Assembly (NCBI GenBank): GCA_902798915.1
Contig: CADBYM010000027.1
Coordinates: 1-43,314 of the forward strand
Length of the DNA stretch: 43,314 nucleotides
DNA from: an uncultured Coriobacteriaceae bacterium
GTDB lineage: Bacteria; Actinomycetota; Coriobacteriia; Coriobacteriales; Atopobiaceae
Direction of reading: 5' to 3'
Position numbers and translations under genes: made by a program. Under the pieces are notes generated by a model, which had not been told where the DNA came from, did no database searches, and saw only the letters and a list, made by a program, of their open reading frames with translations. Positions 23,977 to 31,703 of the stretch are shown here, in pieces; the stretch's first letter is position 1, and each line of letters starts with the position of its first letter.

Positions 23977-24774
23977 CTACCAGGTACGGATAACCTCTGG
24001 CTCAGCGAAAATCTGCTCCAAGCGGTCAATGAAGGGCACGACGTCATAGAAGCCCATGGCACGATGGTCGAAGGCGATGGTGATGGGCATGACGCTACGC
24101 GGCAGAATCCGCTCCTCGCCGTCCACAACGCACACGCGCGGCTGGCGCTGCATAGCCGAGATACCAATCGCAGTGGTCTGCGGGGCGATGACGACCAGCA
24201 TGTCGAACTTGCCAGGAGCGCTGCAGATGGACCCGATGTTGGACACCGTAATGGATCCATCGAGCATGTCAGCGGGGTTGAGCTGCCCATCGATGTTGAT
24301 TACCTCGCCGCCCAACGTCGCTCCGATCATGCGCTCGTATAGGCCGTCGAAATCCGTGGCCTCGGCACGCTGCTGCAGATCGGTCGCCATGGCAGCGAGC
24401 TCGGCCAGACTCTTGTTTCCGCAGTCGCGCATGTTGAGCGAGAGCGTGGCACCGTTGGGCAGGTGCCACGGAGCCGCTACGTCGATGGACTCTCGCAGGG
24501 TGAGCGTACCGTCGTAGTTTGTGGGGTCAATGTCACGCGGCAAGTCAATGCGCGCGTTCATTCGCGGAGCAAGCTTGATGCCCTCGGCCAGCACCTTGAG
24601 CATGAGGATGTTTATGGTAAGGCGATTGCCGTGCTCGGCCAAAAATCCGTCGCGCATGTCTTCATACACTTCCATGAGGCCGGTCACGTCCGGCTCATAT
24701 GAATACGACACGTGCGGAGTGGCAGGCCATCCGATGGCGGTAGAATAGGCAATCAGCCTTCGATGCACTTCCAT
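23977..24774 (-). CDS. 2-oxoacid dehydrogenase E2-like acyltransferase domain protein (degenerate active site)
   Basis: A 265-residue protein with the chloramphenicol-acetyltransferase/E2 catalytic fold. RLTINILMLKVLAEGIK, the block GSITVSNIG, PGKFDMLVVIAPQTTAIGI and the C-terminal ITIAFDHRAMGFYDVVPFID match E2 catalytic domains. The usual DHRxxDG active site reads DHRAMGF: H237 remains but the Asp-Gly pair is replaced at 241-242. There is no lipoyl domain, and E1/E3 genes are absent. It could be a free acyltransferase with altered chemistry or a non-catalytic relative. ATG 24774 is preferred (AGGAG five bases before) over GTG 24789. It follows a small ORF that overlaps or abuts it. Confidence 0.7.
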   Translation of the reverse strand: MEVHRRLIAYSTAIGWPATPHVSYSYEPDVTGLMEVYEDMRDGFLAEHGNRLTINILMLKVLAEGIKLAPRMNARIDLPRDIDPTNYDGTLTLRESIDVAAPWHLPNGATLSLNMRDCGNKSLAELAAMATDLQQRAEATDFDGLYERMIGATLGGEVINIDGQLNPADMLDGSITVSNIGSICSAPGKFDMLVVIAPQTTAIGISAMQRQPRVCVVDGEERILPRSVMPITIAFDHRAMGFYDVVPFIDRLEQIFAEPEVIRTW

Positions 24775-24785
24775 GGACTCTCCTA

Positions 24786-24980
24786 TCACACAAACTTGCC
24801 GTACGAGTCAGTATCGCTGGCGTTGGGTCGATTCGTTGCGTCATCGCCTTTGGCTGAGTCTACTTGGACATTGTCGGTCATCCGTGGAGGAGTGTGGCCT
24901 CCACCCCCGCCGCCTACCTCATCATCGAGGTTTTCTTTGTCGACTTTCATACATCTCCCGCCTATGTTGAGTTTCGTCAT
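24786..24980 (-). CDS. Small Gly-rich acidic protein of unknown function
   Basis: A 64-residue reading frame, MTKLNIGGRCMKVDKE at its start, with a run of six glycines (24-29) followed by HTPPR and an Asp/Asn/Ser-rich C-terminal half. ATG 24980 has a good GAGGGGG site 7 nt before it. Its TGA lies 11 nt upstream of the ATG chosen for the next gene, so the two could be translationally coupled. It begins 66 bp after the feoAB stop. No family is recognised. The composition suggests a disordered protein or peptide precursor, but it could also be a chance frame. Confidence 0.4.
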   Translation of the reverse strand: MTKLNIGGRCMKVDKENLDDEVGGGGGGHTPPRMTDNVQVDSAKGDDATNRPNASDTDSYGKFV

Positions 24981-25045
24981 CAGAACCCCCTCTTTTATCC
25001 ATCGTATGCCAGTACAGACAGAACCCTAACACACGTAGATACACG

Positions 25046-27406
25046 TTATGCCATGCCCATGGCCTGACCGATGAGCCGCACCACGAACGCTGTGAGCCAC
25101 GCCATGGCAAACATGCCCACGCCCACGCGTACGGCCCATCCGGTCCCCAGCTCCTGCTTGATGGCTGCCATGGCGGCGACGCACGGCGTGTACAGCAGCG
25201 CAAACACCAGCATGCTTGCCGCCTGCAGCACTGTGAAGACCGCCGCCACGCCACCCATGGGCACGTAGAGCTGCTCCATGACGGCCACGACGCTCTCCTT
25301 GGCCATGAAGCCACTGATGAGCGAGGTGCCGATGCGCCAGTCGCCCAGACCCACAGGATTGAGAATCGGCGAGAGGAGGCCGGCAATCGCCGCCAGCAGG
25401 CTCTGCTCGGCGTCCTCGTCGGCAAGCAGGGTGAGGCCGGCGTCGAAGTGCGAGAGGAACCACACCACGATGGTGGCGATGAGGATGACCGAGAACGCCT
25501 TCTGCAGGAAGTCCTTGGCCTTCTCCCACATGAGCTGGCCCGTGTTCTTGGGACTCGGAATGCGGTAGTTGGGGAGCTCGATGACGAGCGGGGTGGGGTC
25601 GCCCTTGAAGATGGTGCGGTTGTAGAAGTGCGCGACTAGGATGCCAAGTCCGATGCCCAGCAGGTAGAGCAATGTCATGACGAGACCGCCCTGACCGGGG
25701 AAGAACGTCGCTACGAAGAAGGCGTAGATGGGCAGCTTGGCCGTGCAGCTCATGAAGGGCGTGAGCAGGATGGTCATGCGGCGGTCGCGATCCGAGGGAA
25801 GGGTGCGCGTGGACATGACGGCTGGCACCGTGCAGCCGAAGCCCACGAGCATCGGCACGATGCTGCGGCCAGAGAGGCCGATCCTGCGCAGCGGCTTGTC
25901 CATAAAGAATGCCACGCGCGCGAGGTAGCCGGAGTCCTCCAGCAGCGAGAGGAAGAGGAACATCACGAGGATGATCGGCATGAAGGAGAGCACCGAGCCC
26001 ACGCCAGCGAAGATGCCGTCGATCATGAGGCTGTGGAGCGCCTCGCTCACACCCGCGTTCGTAAGCGCCCTGTCCGCGGCGGCGGTTCCCATGTCGATGA
26101 GGACCTCGAGCTGCTCCTGCAGCCAAGCGCCAATCACGTTGAAGGTGAGGACGAACACCGCAGCCATGATGCCGATGAAGCAGGGTATGGCCGTCCACTT
26201 GCCCGTGAGAATGCGGTCGATTCGCGTGCTCTTCTTGTGCTCCCTGCTCTCGTGCGGCTTCACCACGCACGTGTCGCAGATGTGGAAGATGAGCTGGAAC
26301 CGCATGTCGGCTATGGCCGCGCTCGCATCGAGGCCGCGATCCTTCTCCATCTGGCGGATGACAGCGGCAATCGCCTCTTTCTCGTCCGCACTCAGTTGCA
26401 GCTGCTCGATGAGCGGTTGGTCGCCTTCGATAATCTTGCTCGCAGCAAACCGGACGGGTAGCTGGGCAGCCTTGGCACGCGCGGAGATGATGCTCGACAC
26501 GGCTTGGTGGCAGCGTCGCAGGACATCGTCCGCGTCGCCCGGCAGGTCAATGACGGGCTGCGCCGGGGCCTCACGATGCTTGGCGACGTGAATCGCGTGA
26601 CGCACGACCTCTTCCACGCCCTCGCCCGTAGCGGCGCAGATGGGCACCACCGGCACGCCGAGCATCCACTCCATGCGGTTGATGTCCACCGACCCGCCGT
26701 TGCCCGTCAGCTCGTCCATCATGTTGAGGGCGACGACCGTAGGAATGCCCATCTCCAGGCACTGCATGGTGAGGTAAAGGTTGCGTTCGATGTTGGTGGC
26801 ATCCACGATGTTGACGATGCCCAAGGGATGCTCGTTGAGCACGAACTCGCGGCTCACCAGCTCCTCACTCGTGTACGGCGAGAAGGAGTAGATACCGGGC
26901 AGGTCGGTGATCACCGTGTTGGGGTATTCACGTATGACGCCGTCCTTGCGGTCTACCGTGACGCCAGGGAAGTTGCCCACATGCTGGTTCGACCCCGTGA
27001 GCTGGTTGAAGAGTGTCGTCTTGCCACAGTTCTGATTGCCGACCAGAGCGTAGGAGAGCGTCGCGTCGTCGGGCAGAGGGTCGGAGGCCTCCCGAGGGGG
27101 AACCTCACCATACTCGGGGCGCGGCAGCTGATCCGTCGCGATGTCTACCGCCTTCGTCAGCTCAGGTTCTCGGTCTGCAGCGGTTATCGGCCGCACGTCA
27201 ATCTGCTCGGCGTCTGCCAAGCGCAGCGTAAGCTCGTAGCTGTGGATGCGCAGCTCCATGGGATCGCCCATAGGCGCGAACTTTATGAGCGTGACGCGCA
27301 CTCCTGGGATGATGCCCATGTCCAAGAAGTGCTGGCGCAGCGAGCCCTCACCTCCCACGCGCTCCACAATACAGCTTTGGCCAATCTCCAAATCTCTAAG
27401 TGTCAT
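25046..27406 (-). CDS. feoB: FeoA-FeoB fusion ferrous iron transporter
   Basis: A 786-residue protein. Residues 1-75 form a FeoA SH3-like domain (MTLRDLEIGQSCIVERVGGE). A G domain follows with P-loop GNQNCGKTT at 123-131, DLPGIYS (G3) and NMMD (G4); in FeoB it regulates opening. The C-terminal half is the multi-helix Fe2+ permease with the duplicated gate motifs (LVGFGCTVPAVMSTRTL and LYTPCVAAMAAI, each with its conserved Cys). FeoB imports Fe2+ across the inner membrane. FeoA is usually separate; fusion occurs in some Gram-positives. GGGAGGAG precedes ATG 27406, and a 7-bp inverted repeat overlaps the likely promoter. Confidence 0.95.
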   Translation of the reverse strand: MTLRDLEIGQSCIVERVGGEGSLRQHFLDMGIIPGVRVTLIKFAPMGDPMELRIHSYELTLRLADAEQIDVRPITAADREPELTKAVDIATDQLPRPEYGEVPPREASDPLPDDATLSYALVGNQNCGKTTLFNQLTGSNQHVGNFPGVTVDRKDGVIREYPNTVITDLPGIYSFSPYTSEELVSREFVLNEHPLGIVNIVDATNIERNLYLTMQCLEMGIPTVVALNMMDELTGNGGSVDINRMEWMLGVPVVPICAATGEGVEEVVRHAIHVAKHREAPAQPVIDLPGDADDVLRRCHQAVSSIISARAKAAQLPVRFAASKIIEGDQPLIEQLQLSADEKEAIAAVIRQMEKDRGLDASAAIADMRFQLIFHICDTCVVKPHESREHKKSTRIDRILTGKWTAIPCFIGIMAAVFVLTFNVIGAWLQEQLEVLIDMGTAAADRALTNAGVSEALHSLMIDGIFAGVGSVLSFMPIILVMFLFLSLLEDSGYLARVAFFMDKPLRRIGLSGRSIVPMLVGFGCTVPAVMSTRTLPSDRDRRMTILLTPFMSCTAKLPIYAFFVATFFPGQGGLVMTLLYLLGIGLGILVAHFYNRTIFKGDPTPLVIELPNYRIPSPKNTGQLMWEKAKDFLQKAFSVILIATIVVWFLSHFDAGLTLLADEDAEQSLLAAIAGLLSPILNPVGLGDWRIGTSLISGFMAKESVVAVMEQLYVPMGGVAAVFTVLQAASMLVFALLYTPCVAAMAAIKQELGTGWAVRVGVGMFAMAWLTAFVVRLIGQAMGMA

Positions 27407-27432
27407 GCCGTCTCCTCCCGGTTATGTGCCTT

Positions 27433-27459
27433 TTGCTATTATAGATTTCCATATAGCAA
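27433..27459 (-). promoter_or_regulatory. Candidate feoAB promoter with inverted repeat
   Basis: TTGCTAT (27433-27439) and ATAGCAA (27453-27459) are exact complements 13 bp apart. Read leftward, TATAAT occurs at 27443-27438, a perfect -10 hexamer about 32 bp before the feoAB start. Iron-dependent repressors often bind over such promoters, but the sequence does not match a DtxR/IdeR or Fur consensus that can be asserted by eye. Confidence 0.45.
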
Positions 27460-27929
27460 TGATTCTACTCTCGATGCTCCAGACTCTGCAATAAAGCCGG
27501 CGGGACGCGACCCCGTCGCCTCCCGATACGTTACTGCTCGCACCCGGCAGCGGGTCGTCTGGCAAGCGATGGGGATATTCCTATCGTCGCATGCAAGACA
27601 TGCTCACGCACGCTCGATGCGGCAGATGTGGGGCATACCATTGAGCTTGGTGTCGAGCTCAATGATCCTGCTCGTGCGGGTAGGAGCACCGTCGACGCAG
27701 TTCGCCACAACACGCGTGCGGGGTTTAGAGTAGAGAGCTCTTTCACACTTTGAAATACACTTGTTAGTTATATTCGTATATAGCGTGCCTTCCGAATGCA
27801 CCTGTCAAGATGGGCGGATGTGGACTAAGGATCGTCTGTATGAGCGCCGTTACCGGCTCCTCACCGGCGTCAACCCCGACTGGCTCGGACCCTTTACGAC
27901 CGCGCATACAGGACTCGTCGCCCTACAGC
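27460..27929. other. Gene-poor gap upstream of feoAB
   Basis: About 470 bp without a convincing gene. It holds a perfect 8-bp-arm hairpin, ATTGAGCT/AGCTCAAT (27640-27663), and an AT-rich patch near 27750-27785. Open frames present here have no ribosome-binding site or recognisable family and seem to be chance. It may be eroded DNA. Confidence 0.5.
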
Positions 27930-29216
27930 TCATCGGTGTTCGAGTTCCTCCAGGCGGAGTTCGTCATATTCGCGCTCTCCCCTATCAACAAATGTGGTAT
28001 CGGGCACCGCATGCGCGATTTCCTCGTATATGGCTCGCACGGGACCATCGCCCGTGAAGTTCTGGGTGAACACCATGCGTATGGTCCCCTTGTACTCGCA
28101 CGCCTCAATCGAGAAAGGCAGTGTGTAGGCGCTCACGCTCGTGCGCACCTCGTCCACATACGGTTCCACCTCTGCAGGAAGGCTCACCTTGCCAGGATAG
28201 GAGATCGCGTAGGTGTAGATCGAATTGCTGTCCCTGAGCACCGATTCCTCTATGGCGGCCGTGATAGCCTCCACTGGATAGGGAGTCGCCTCGCCCTCGG
28301 CCACACCGGCCATGTTGCTCGCAATCTCCGTGGCGATGTTCTCTGGCAGGGTCTGCAGGTCGAGCGCCCCGCGTAGAACCATCGCACGCTTTGGTAGGTC
28401 GTAGTGGTCGAGCTTCGCCACATAAGGAACCGAGAAGTGCGTGGCGGCGTTACCGCCCGACTCTAGCCCAAACACGCGGCGCGTGTCGATGGACGTATAC
28501 GCGACGATGGTCCGCTCCCCCACGTCAAAGGTCTTATGCAGGGCGCGGCCAATGAGCGCCTGCAGCGTGGGTACCACGGAGCTGTCACTTCGCTTGGAAA
28601 GGCTCAGAAGCGGCATGAGCGGCACGTCGATCTCGAGCATGCGCTGCTTGGTGCCCTTGCGGGGATACCGTTCCACCGGCATGCTAAAGACGTCATGCCG
28701 CTTGGGATCGAACTTTCCGAAGGGGGGAACTCCCTTCATCCGTTCGAGTATGCGCTCGAAGGTGGGTTGCGTGCCCGAGCTGTCCGAAGCGGGTTTATCG
28801 CAATCGATGAGACCCTTCTCACCTAGGTAACAGCGAAGCAGCGTGCACATGAATGCCAGACCCCCGCGTCCGTCTGCGACGCTGTGGAAGTAATGGAGCG
28901 CAACCTTCTTGCCCTGCCAAGCAACGTAGAAGAGGTAGCCAAGAGTATCGGCGGTGCCCATGCGCCGCACGGCACCGTCGTCCTCAAAGAGAGGAACGTC
29001 TTCCACGTCCAAGAGTTCGTGTTGTGGCCTACCGCTCACGATGATCGGATGCGTACGGAAGTTGGTGTGTGCTTGCACCGCTGTCTCGAGCGCCCGTCTA
29101 AGAGCGGCTTCGTCCACGTCCTGTGAGAGAACTACCTCCCACTCCACGATGGGTGCACGCCCGCCAGGCGTGACCCAGTAGTAGTAATACTTATCAGATA
29201 GATACGGTTCCTTCAT
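27930..29216 (-). CDS. Condensation / alcohol-acetyltransferase-like (CAT superfamily) protein
   Basis: A 428-residue protein of the acyl-CoA-dependent acyltransferase superfamily. The catalytic motif HxxxDG is intact as HSVADG (H111, D115, G116), after KKVALHYF. Other features are the N-terminal EWEVVLSQDVDEAALRRAL and a C-terminal beta-rich half. Relatives include alcohol acetyltransferases, wax-ester synthases and NRPS condensation domains; no carrier protein or lipid cluster is nearby, so the substrate is unknown. ATG 29216 has AAAGG seven bases before it and lies inside the end of the truncated nucleotidyltransferase frame. It was probably joined to that operon by recombination. Confidence 0.7.
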   Translation of the reverse strand: MKEPYLSDKYYYYWVTPGGRAPIVEWEVVLSQDVDEAALRRALETAVQAHTNFRTHPIIVSGRPQHELLDVEDVPLFEDDGAVRRMGTADTLGYLFYVAWQGKKVALHYFHSVADGRGGLAFMCTLLRCYLGEKGLIDCDKPASDSSGTQPTFERILERMKGVPPFGKFDPKRHDVFSMPVERYPRKGTKQRMLEIDVPLMPLLSLSKRSDSSVVPTLQALIGRALHKTFDVGERTIVAYTSIDTRRVFGLESGGNAATHFSVPYVAKLDHYDLPKRAMVLRGALDLQTLPENIATEIASNMAGVAEGEATPYPVEAITAAIEESVLRDSNSIYTYAISYPGKVSLPAEVEPYVDEVRTSVSAYTLPFSIEACEYKGTIRMVFTQNFTGDGPVRAIYEEIAHAVPDTTFVDRGEREYDELRLEELEHR

Positions 29217-29421
29217 AATCAATCCTTTTAGAGCCAACGAAGCGCCAATAATAGTCTCTGTCGAAGGCATCGGCTAGTATGACGAGGTCGATATCCTTTG
29301 TTGCGCGCTCGGGGGCGCCGTCTTGAGCGTATATGAGGTTGCACGCCGTGCCGCCGATGATAACATGGCGTCCGTGGTATCCCTCGAACCAATCGCGGAA
29401 TCTATCTAGTCTTGGTACCAT
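29194..29421 (-). pseudogene. Truncated AbiEii-type nucleotidyltransferase
   Basis: A 75-residue frame beginning MVPRLDRFRDWFEGYHGRHV and holding IIGGTACNLIY and ERATKDIDLVILAD, the GG...DxD-like core of MNT/AbiEii nucleotidyltransferases. Family members are usually well over 200 residues; here the frame breaks off after DRDYYWRFVGS and reads into the start of the CAT-like gene. The catalytic core start is there but the rest is lost. Its ATG overlaps the antitoxin-like gene by 16 nt, as in AbiE-type operons. Confidence 0.65.
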
Positions 29422-30395
29422 GCGTATCCCTCCATGGCTTCTCGAAGCGCGATGCGCACCCTCTCGTCTGTACTCAAGAGCTCCTCCGGTATAGTGACGA
29501 GCATTGTGAACACATCCACAAGGTCGCTCGGAGCGAAGGGCGCTGGATCGTAAGCGAGCATCTGCACCACATAGCGGCAGTCCCTGAGGGGGGTGTCAGA
29601 CATCGCTGGGATGCGCGTAGCGTTGCGTTCGTATGTTGCCCATACCTCTCTGTTCGGACCCAGCAGATTGCTGCGTTTACCAAGCGCGGAGAGTCCGCTT
29701 ATGAATGCGGGCGCCTCCGTTGAGTCGGGCCTCGTGTCTGTGTACACGGATGACACGACCGACCTTCCAAACAGCCTTCTGCCTTCGGCGAAGTACAGCC
29801 TCTCGTCGGGCTTGAAGTATTCTTTGAGCCTGCCCGTTTTACCTCCAACGCAGAAGTCAATCATCCGCGTGCGCATCATGTTCTGGAGGGCCCTCGAGAT
29901 GGAACCAAACGAGAGTCCTGTGGCATCCCTGATGTCTGTGGCAGTGAACCTTTTCGCGTAGAGTCCGAAGAGAAACACGCTTTGATCCGAGGCCCTAAAG
30001 GTGCGGTGGGGCTGCGTGCGAGTCCGTGCCGTTGCCCGAAGGTGTAGTCCGAGGAAGGGGAGGTATGTGTCGCCGTTCTCGCAGAGGAAGTCGCTACGGT
30101 TCTCGATGAGCAATCTTCTGTCGGCCGCCTCGAGGCTTGGTAAGTAGGGGACTACCCTCGTGCCGAGCATGCGGGAGAGGTGAGGTGTCTGAGAGGTGAT
30201 CGCGTCGAGGTCTGCGGTCTCTGAGCGACAGGCGGCTATGACGAACGTCTCGCCAAGAGCCTTGGCCTCAAAGAAGTCGAATTCACCGAGCAGGAAGGGA
30301 CTCACACGATTGCTTGCATCGAGCTCGGATATGACTGCCGTCGAATCGAAAAGCCTCCTCATCAGTGCTTGTATTTGATACTGTGTGCCGAGCAT
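29406..30395 (-). CDS. Putative AbiEi-like antitoxin / winged-helix regulator
   Basis: A 329-residue protein. The clearest feature is a helix-turn-helix in the middle (about 145-200): AKRFTATDIRDATGLSFGSI then SRALQNMMRTRMIDF. No signal peptide or membrane helix. The gene overlaps a nucleotidyltransferase frame by 16 nt, the layout of abiortive-infection AbiE systems, in which AbiEi represses its own operon and offsets the AbiEii toxin. The family match is from layout and the HTH, not from a full-length signature. A long perfect inverted repeat lies over its promoter, supporting autoregulation. ATG 30395 follows GGGG five bases before. Confidence 0.55.
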   Translation of the reverse strand: MLGTQYQIQALMRRLFDSTAVISELDASNRVSPFLLGEFDFFEAKALGETFVIAACRSETADLDAITSQTPHLSRMLGTRVVPYLPSLEAADRRLLIENRSDFLCENGDTYLPFLGLHLRATARTRTQPHRTFRASDQSVFLFGLYAKRFTATDIRDATGLSFGSISRALQNMMRTRMIDFCVGGKTGRLKEYFKPDERLYFAEGRRLFGRSVVSSVYTDTRPDSTEAPAFISGLSALGKRSNLLGPNREVWATYERNATRIPAMSDTPLRDCRYVVQMLAYDPAPFAPSDLVDVFTMLVTIPEELLSTDERVRIALREAMEGYAWYQD

Positions 30396-30413
30396 GTATG
30401 CCCCAAATATTTA

Positions 30414-30451
30414 ATAATGTTACGTGCTAGTGTAAGATTATGTAACATTAT
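30414..30451 (-). promoter_or_regulatory. Inverted-repeat operator over the antitoxin-like gene's promoter
   Basis: ATAATGTTAC (30414-30423) and GTAACATTAT (30442-30451) are exact complements 18 bp apart. Read leftward, TTACAT and TAACAT lie in the two arms with 17-bp spacing, like -35 and -10 boxes. A protein bound here would block transcription; autoregulation by the downstream winged-helix protein is the natural guess. Confidence 0.6.
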
Positions 30452-30580
30452 GGCGCACACGTCAACGTCGCCCTAAGGCGCACGGATATGGCCGCGGTCC
30501 CTTGCCGGGCGTTTCTCGAAGAGGGTCTGCTCCATTTTGAAGGGCGGACAGTCATCAAGACGTGATTCACACTCTTTGAC

Positions 30581-30613
30581 AAATAAAAACAGGCCAGACA
30601 AGCGTCTGACCTG
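30581..30613 (-). terminator. Intrinsic terminator of tRNA-Gln
   Basis: A 10-bp stem with one G-U pair (30590-30599 with 30604-30613), a GCTT loop on the leftward strand and a T5-A-T3 tail. It starts 13 nt after the tRNA 3' end. The decayed tRNA copy lacks it. Confidence 0.85.
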
Positions 30614-30727
30614 CGGAAACTCGGGCTGGGGCACTAGGATTCGAACCTAGGTTGGCGGCACCAAAAACCGCAGTCCTGACCCCTGGACGATGCCCCAGTG
30701 CAATCGCTGCGCTGGATACCAGCCTTC
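30605..30727. repeat. Right copy of the 123-bp direct repeat with the intact tRNA-Gln
   Basis: Partner of 23114-23236 at an offset of 7491 bp. It includes the tRNA, the start of its terminator stem and the upstream flank to the promoter side. It marks the right edge of the accessory segment. Confidence 0.85.
30626..30697 (-). tRNA. tRNA-Gln (anticodon UUG)
   Basis: The leftward strand folds into a full cloverleaf: acceptor TGGGGCA/TGCCCCA, D stem GTCC/GGAC, anticodon stem GCGGT/GCCGC with loop TTTTGGT and anticodon TTG, and T arm CTAGG-TTCGAAT-CCTAG. The discriminator is G and CCA is not encoded. TATACT upstream is a likely -10 box. A strong terminator follows. Confidence 0.95.
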
Positions 30728-30772
30728 GAACAAACAGAGTATAGCACAAAGCGCGTGCCAAGTGTGACGGCC

Positions 30773-31690
30773 TTATTTAATCGTGTTGAACGCAGCGCAA
30801 ATGGCATCGAGCAGCATGACGGCATACATCTGCGCGTCGCTTACGGTGAAGGTGCCGTCGTAGTTGGGGCCGCCCAGCGAGAGTTCCAGGTGCACGATGG
30901 GGACGTCCTCCTTGGAGCTCATCACCGCCGTGCGAATGCGTCGCGCGAGCGTGGCGGAGTTCTCTACCACCACGTTGGGCATCTCGTCGCTGGCTGGTGG
31001 ATTGGTTCCGAGGACGAGAAGCGCGTCATCATCGGGGCGTCTGCGATCGGGCGTCTCGACGATGTCGAGGCCGCTTCGCTCGTTGGTCGCGGAGGCGAGG
31101 TTCCAGATGCGTCCCACGACGTTGCGCGAGATGGGGTCCTCGCCCGCCATCGATATGCTTACGCGCTCAAGCACATTCGCCGCACGCGCGAACCCCATGG
31201 CGCCGAGCGGGTGGGGGCCGGAAGCGGGCTTGCCCGCCCACACGTGCTGGAGGCGCTCGATGGCGTCAAACGTGTCGGGAAACATCATGCCGTCGTGAAG
31301 CACCCCGATGCTCTCCTGGAACTCCTTGACGGCGGCCTCGGTGTGCGGGCCGTAGTATCCGTCCGCCTCGCCAGCAGAGAAGCCAAGGATGTTGAGGCAG
31401 TTCTGCAGCTGGCGCACGTCTGCGCCGTGAAAATTGGGAAGGCGCAGGTATAAGGTGCGGTCGCCCATCTTGTACGTCTCGTCGACGAGCGCGGCCCACG
31501 TGTGCGTGTCGACCTCTGCGCCAAGGGGTAGGCCTTGGTCGAGCCGGAAGTGTGCGACTGCCGTGGCAGTGGAGGGGCCGAACTCTTGACGTGCTCGCTC
31601 GCCCTCGTCGATTGCGTACTCGATTGAGAGCAACCGCTCCTGAATGTCTTCGACCGCAGCGCCGGTCATTCCCTGTTTGATGGGTTCCAT
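30773..31690 (-). CDS. Peptidoglycan-binding domain protein
   Basis: A 305-residue protein with two tandem peptidoglycan-binding (PG_binding_1-like) modules: first about 5-72 (GMTGAAVEDIQERLLSIEYA ... FGPSTATAVAHFRLDQGL), second about 85-150 (ADVRQLQNCLNILGFSAGEA ... YGPHTEAAVKEFQESIG). The C-terminal half (about 165-305) has no motif recognised here; a catalytic amidase His/Glu set is not evident. The layout recalls the CwlM/amidase type with a degenerate or different C-terminal domain. No signal peptide is seen, so a cytoplasmic role is possible. It starts 13 nt after the polyprenyl synthase gene stops, within a galE-led operon. Confidence 0.7.
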   Translation of the reverse strand: MEPIKQGMTGAAVEDIQERLLSIEYAIDEGERARQEFGPSTATAVAHFRLDQGLPLGAEVDTHTWAALVDETYKMGDRTLYLRLPNFHGADVRQLQNCLNILGFSAGEADGYYGPHTEAAVKEFQESIGVLHDGMMFPDTFDAIERLQHVWAGKPASGPHPLGAMGFARAANVLERVSISMAGEDPISRNVVGRIWNLASATNERSGLDIVETPDRRRPDDDALLVLGTNPPASDEMPNVVVENSATLARRIRTAVMSSKEDVPIVHLELSLGGPNYDGTFTVSDAQMYAVMLLDAICAAFNTIK

Positions 31691-31703
31691 CGTGCTTCCT
31701 TTT

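Noticed and set aside
27604..27801. Leftward 65-residue frame with IIELDTKLNGMPHI, faintly like the start of YifB/ComM proteins
   Set aside because: The likeness rests on a few residues; no continuing frame or start site is seen.
27761..28057. Rightward 98-residue frame opposite the end of the CAT-like gene
   Set aside because: No ribosome-binding site or family match, and much of it is antisense to a well-supported gene.
30773..31690. Catalytic N-acetylmuramoyl-L-alanine amidase
   Set aside because: Two binding modules are clear, but no zinc His/Glu set is visible in the C-terminal half.
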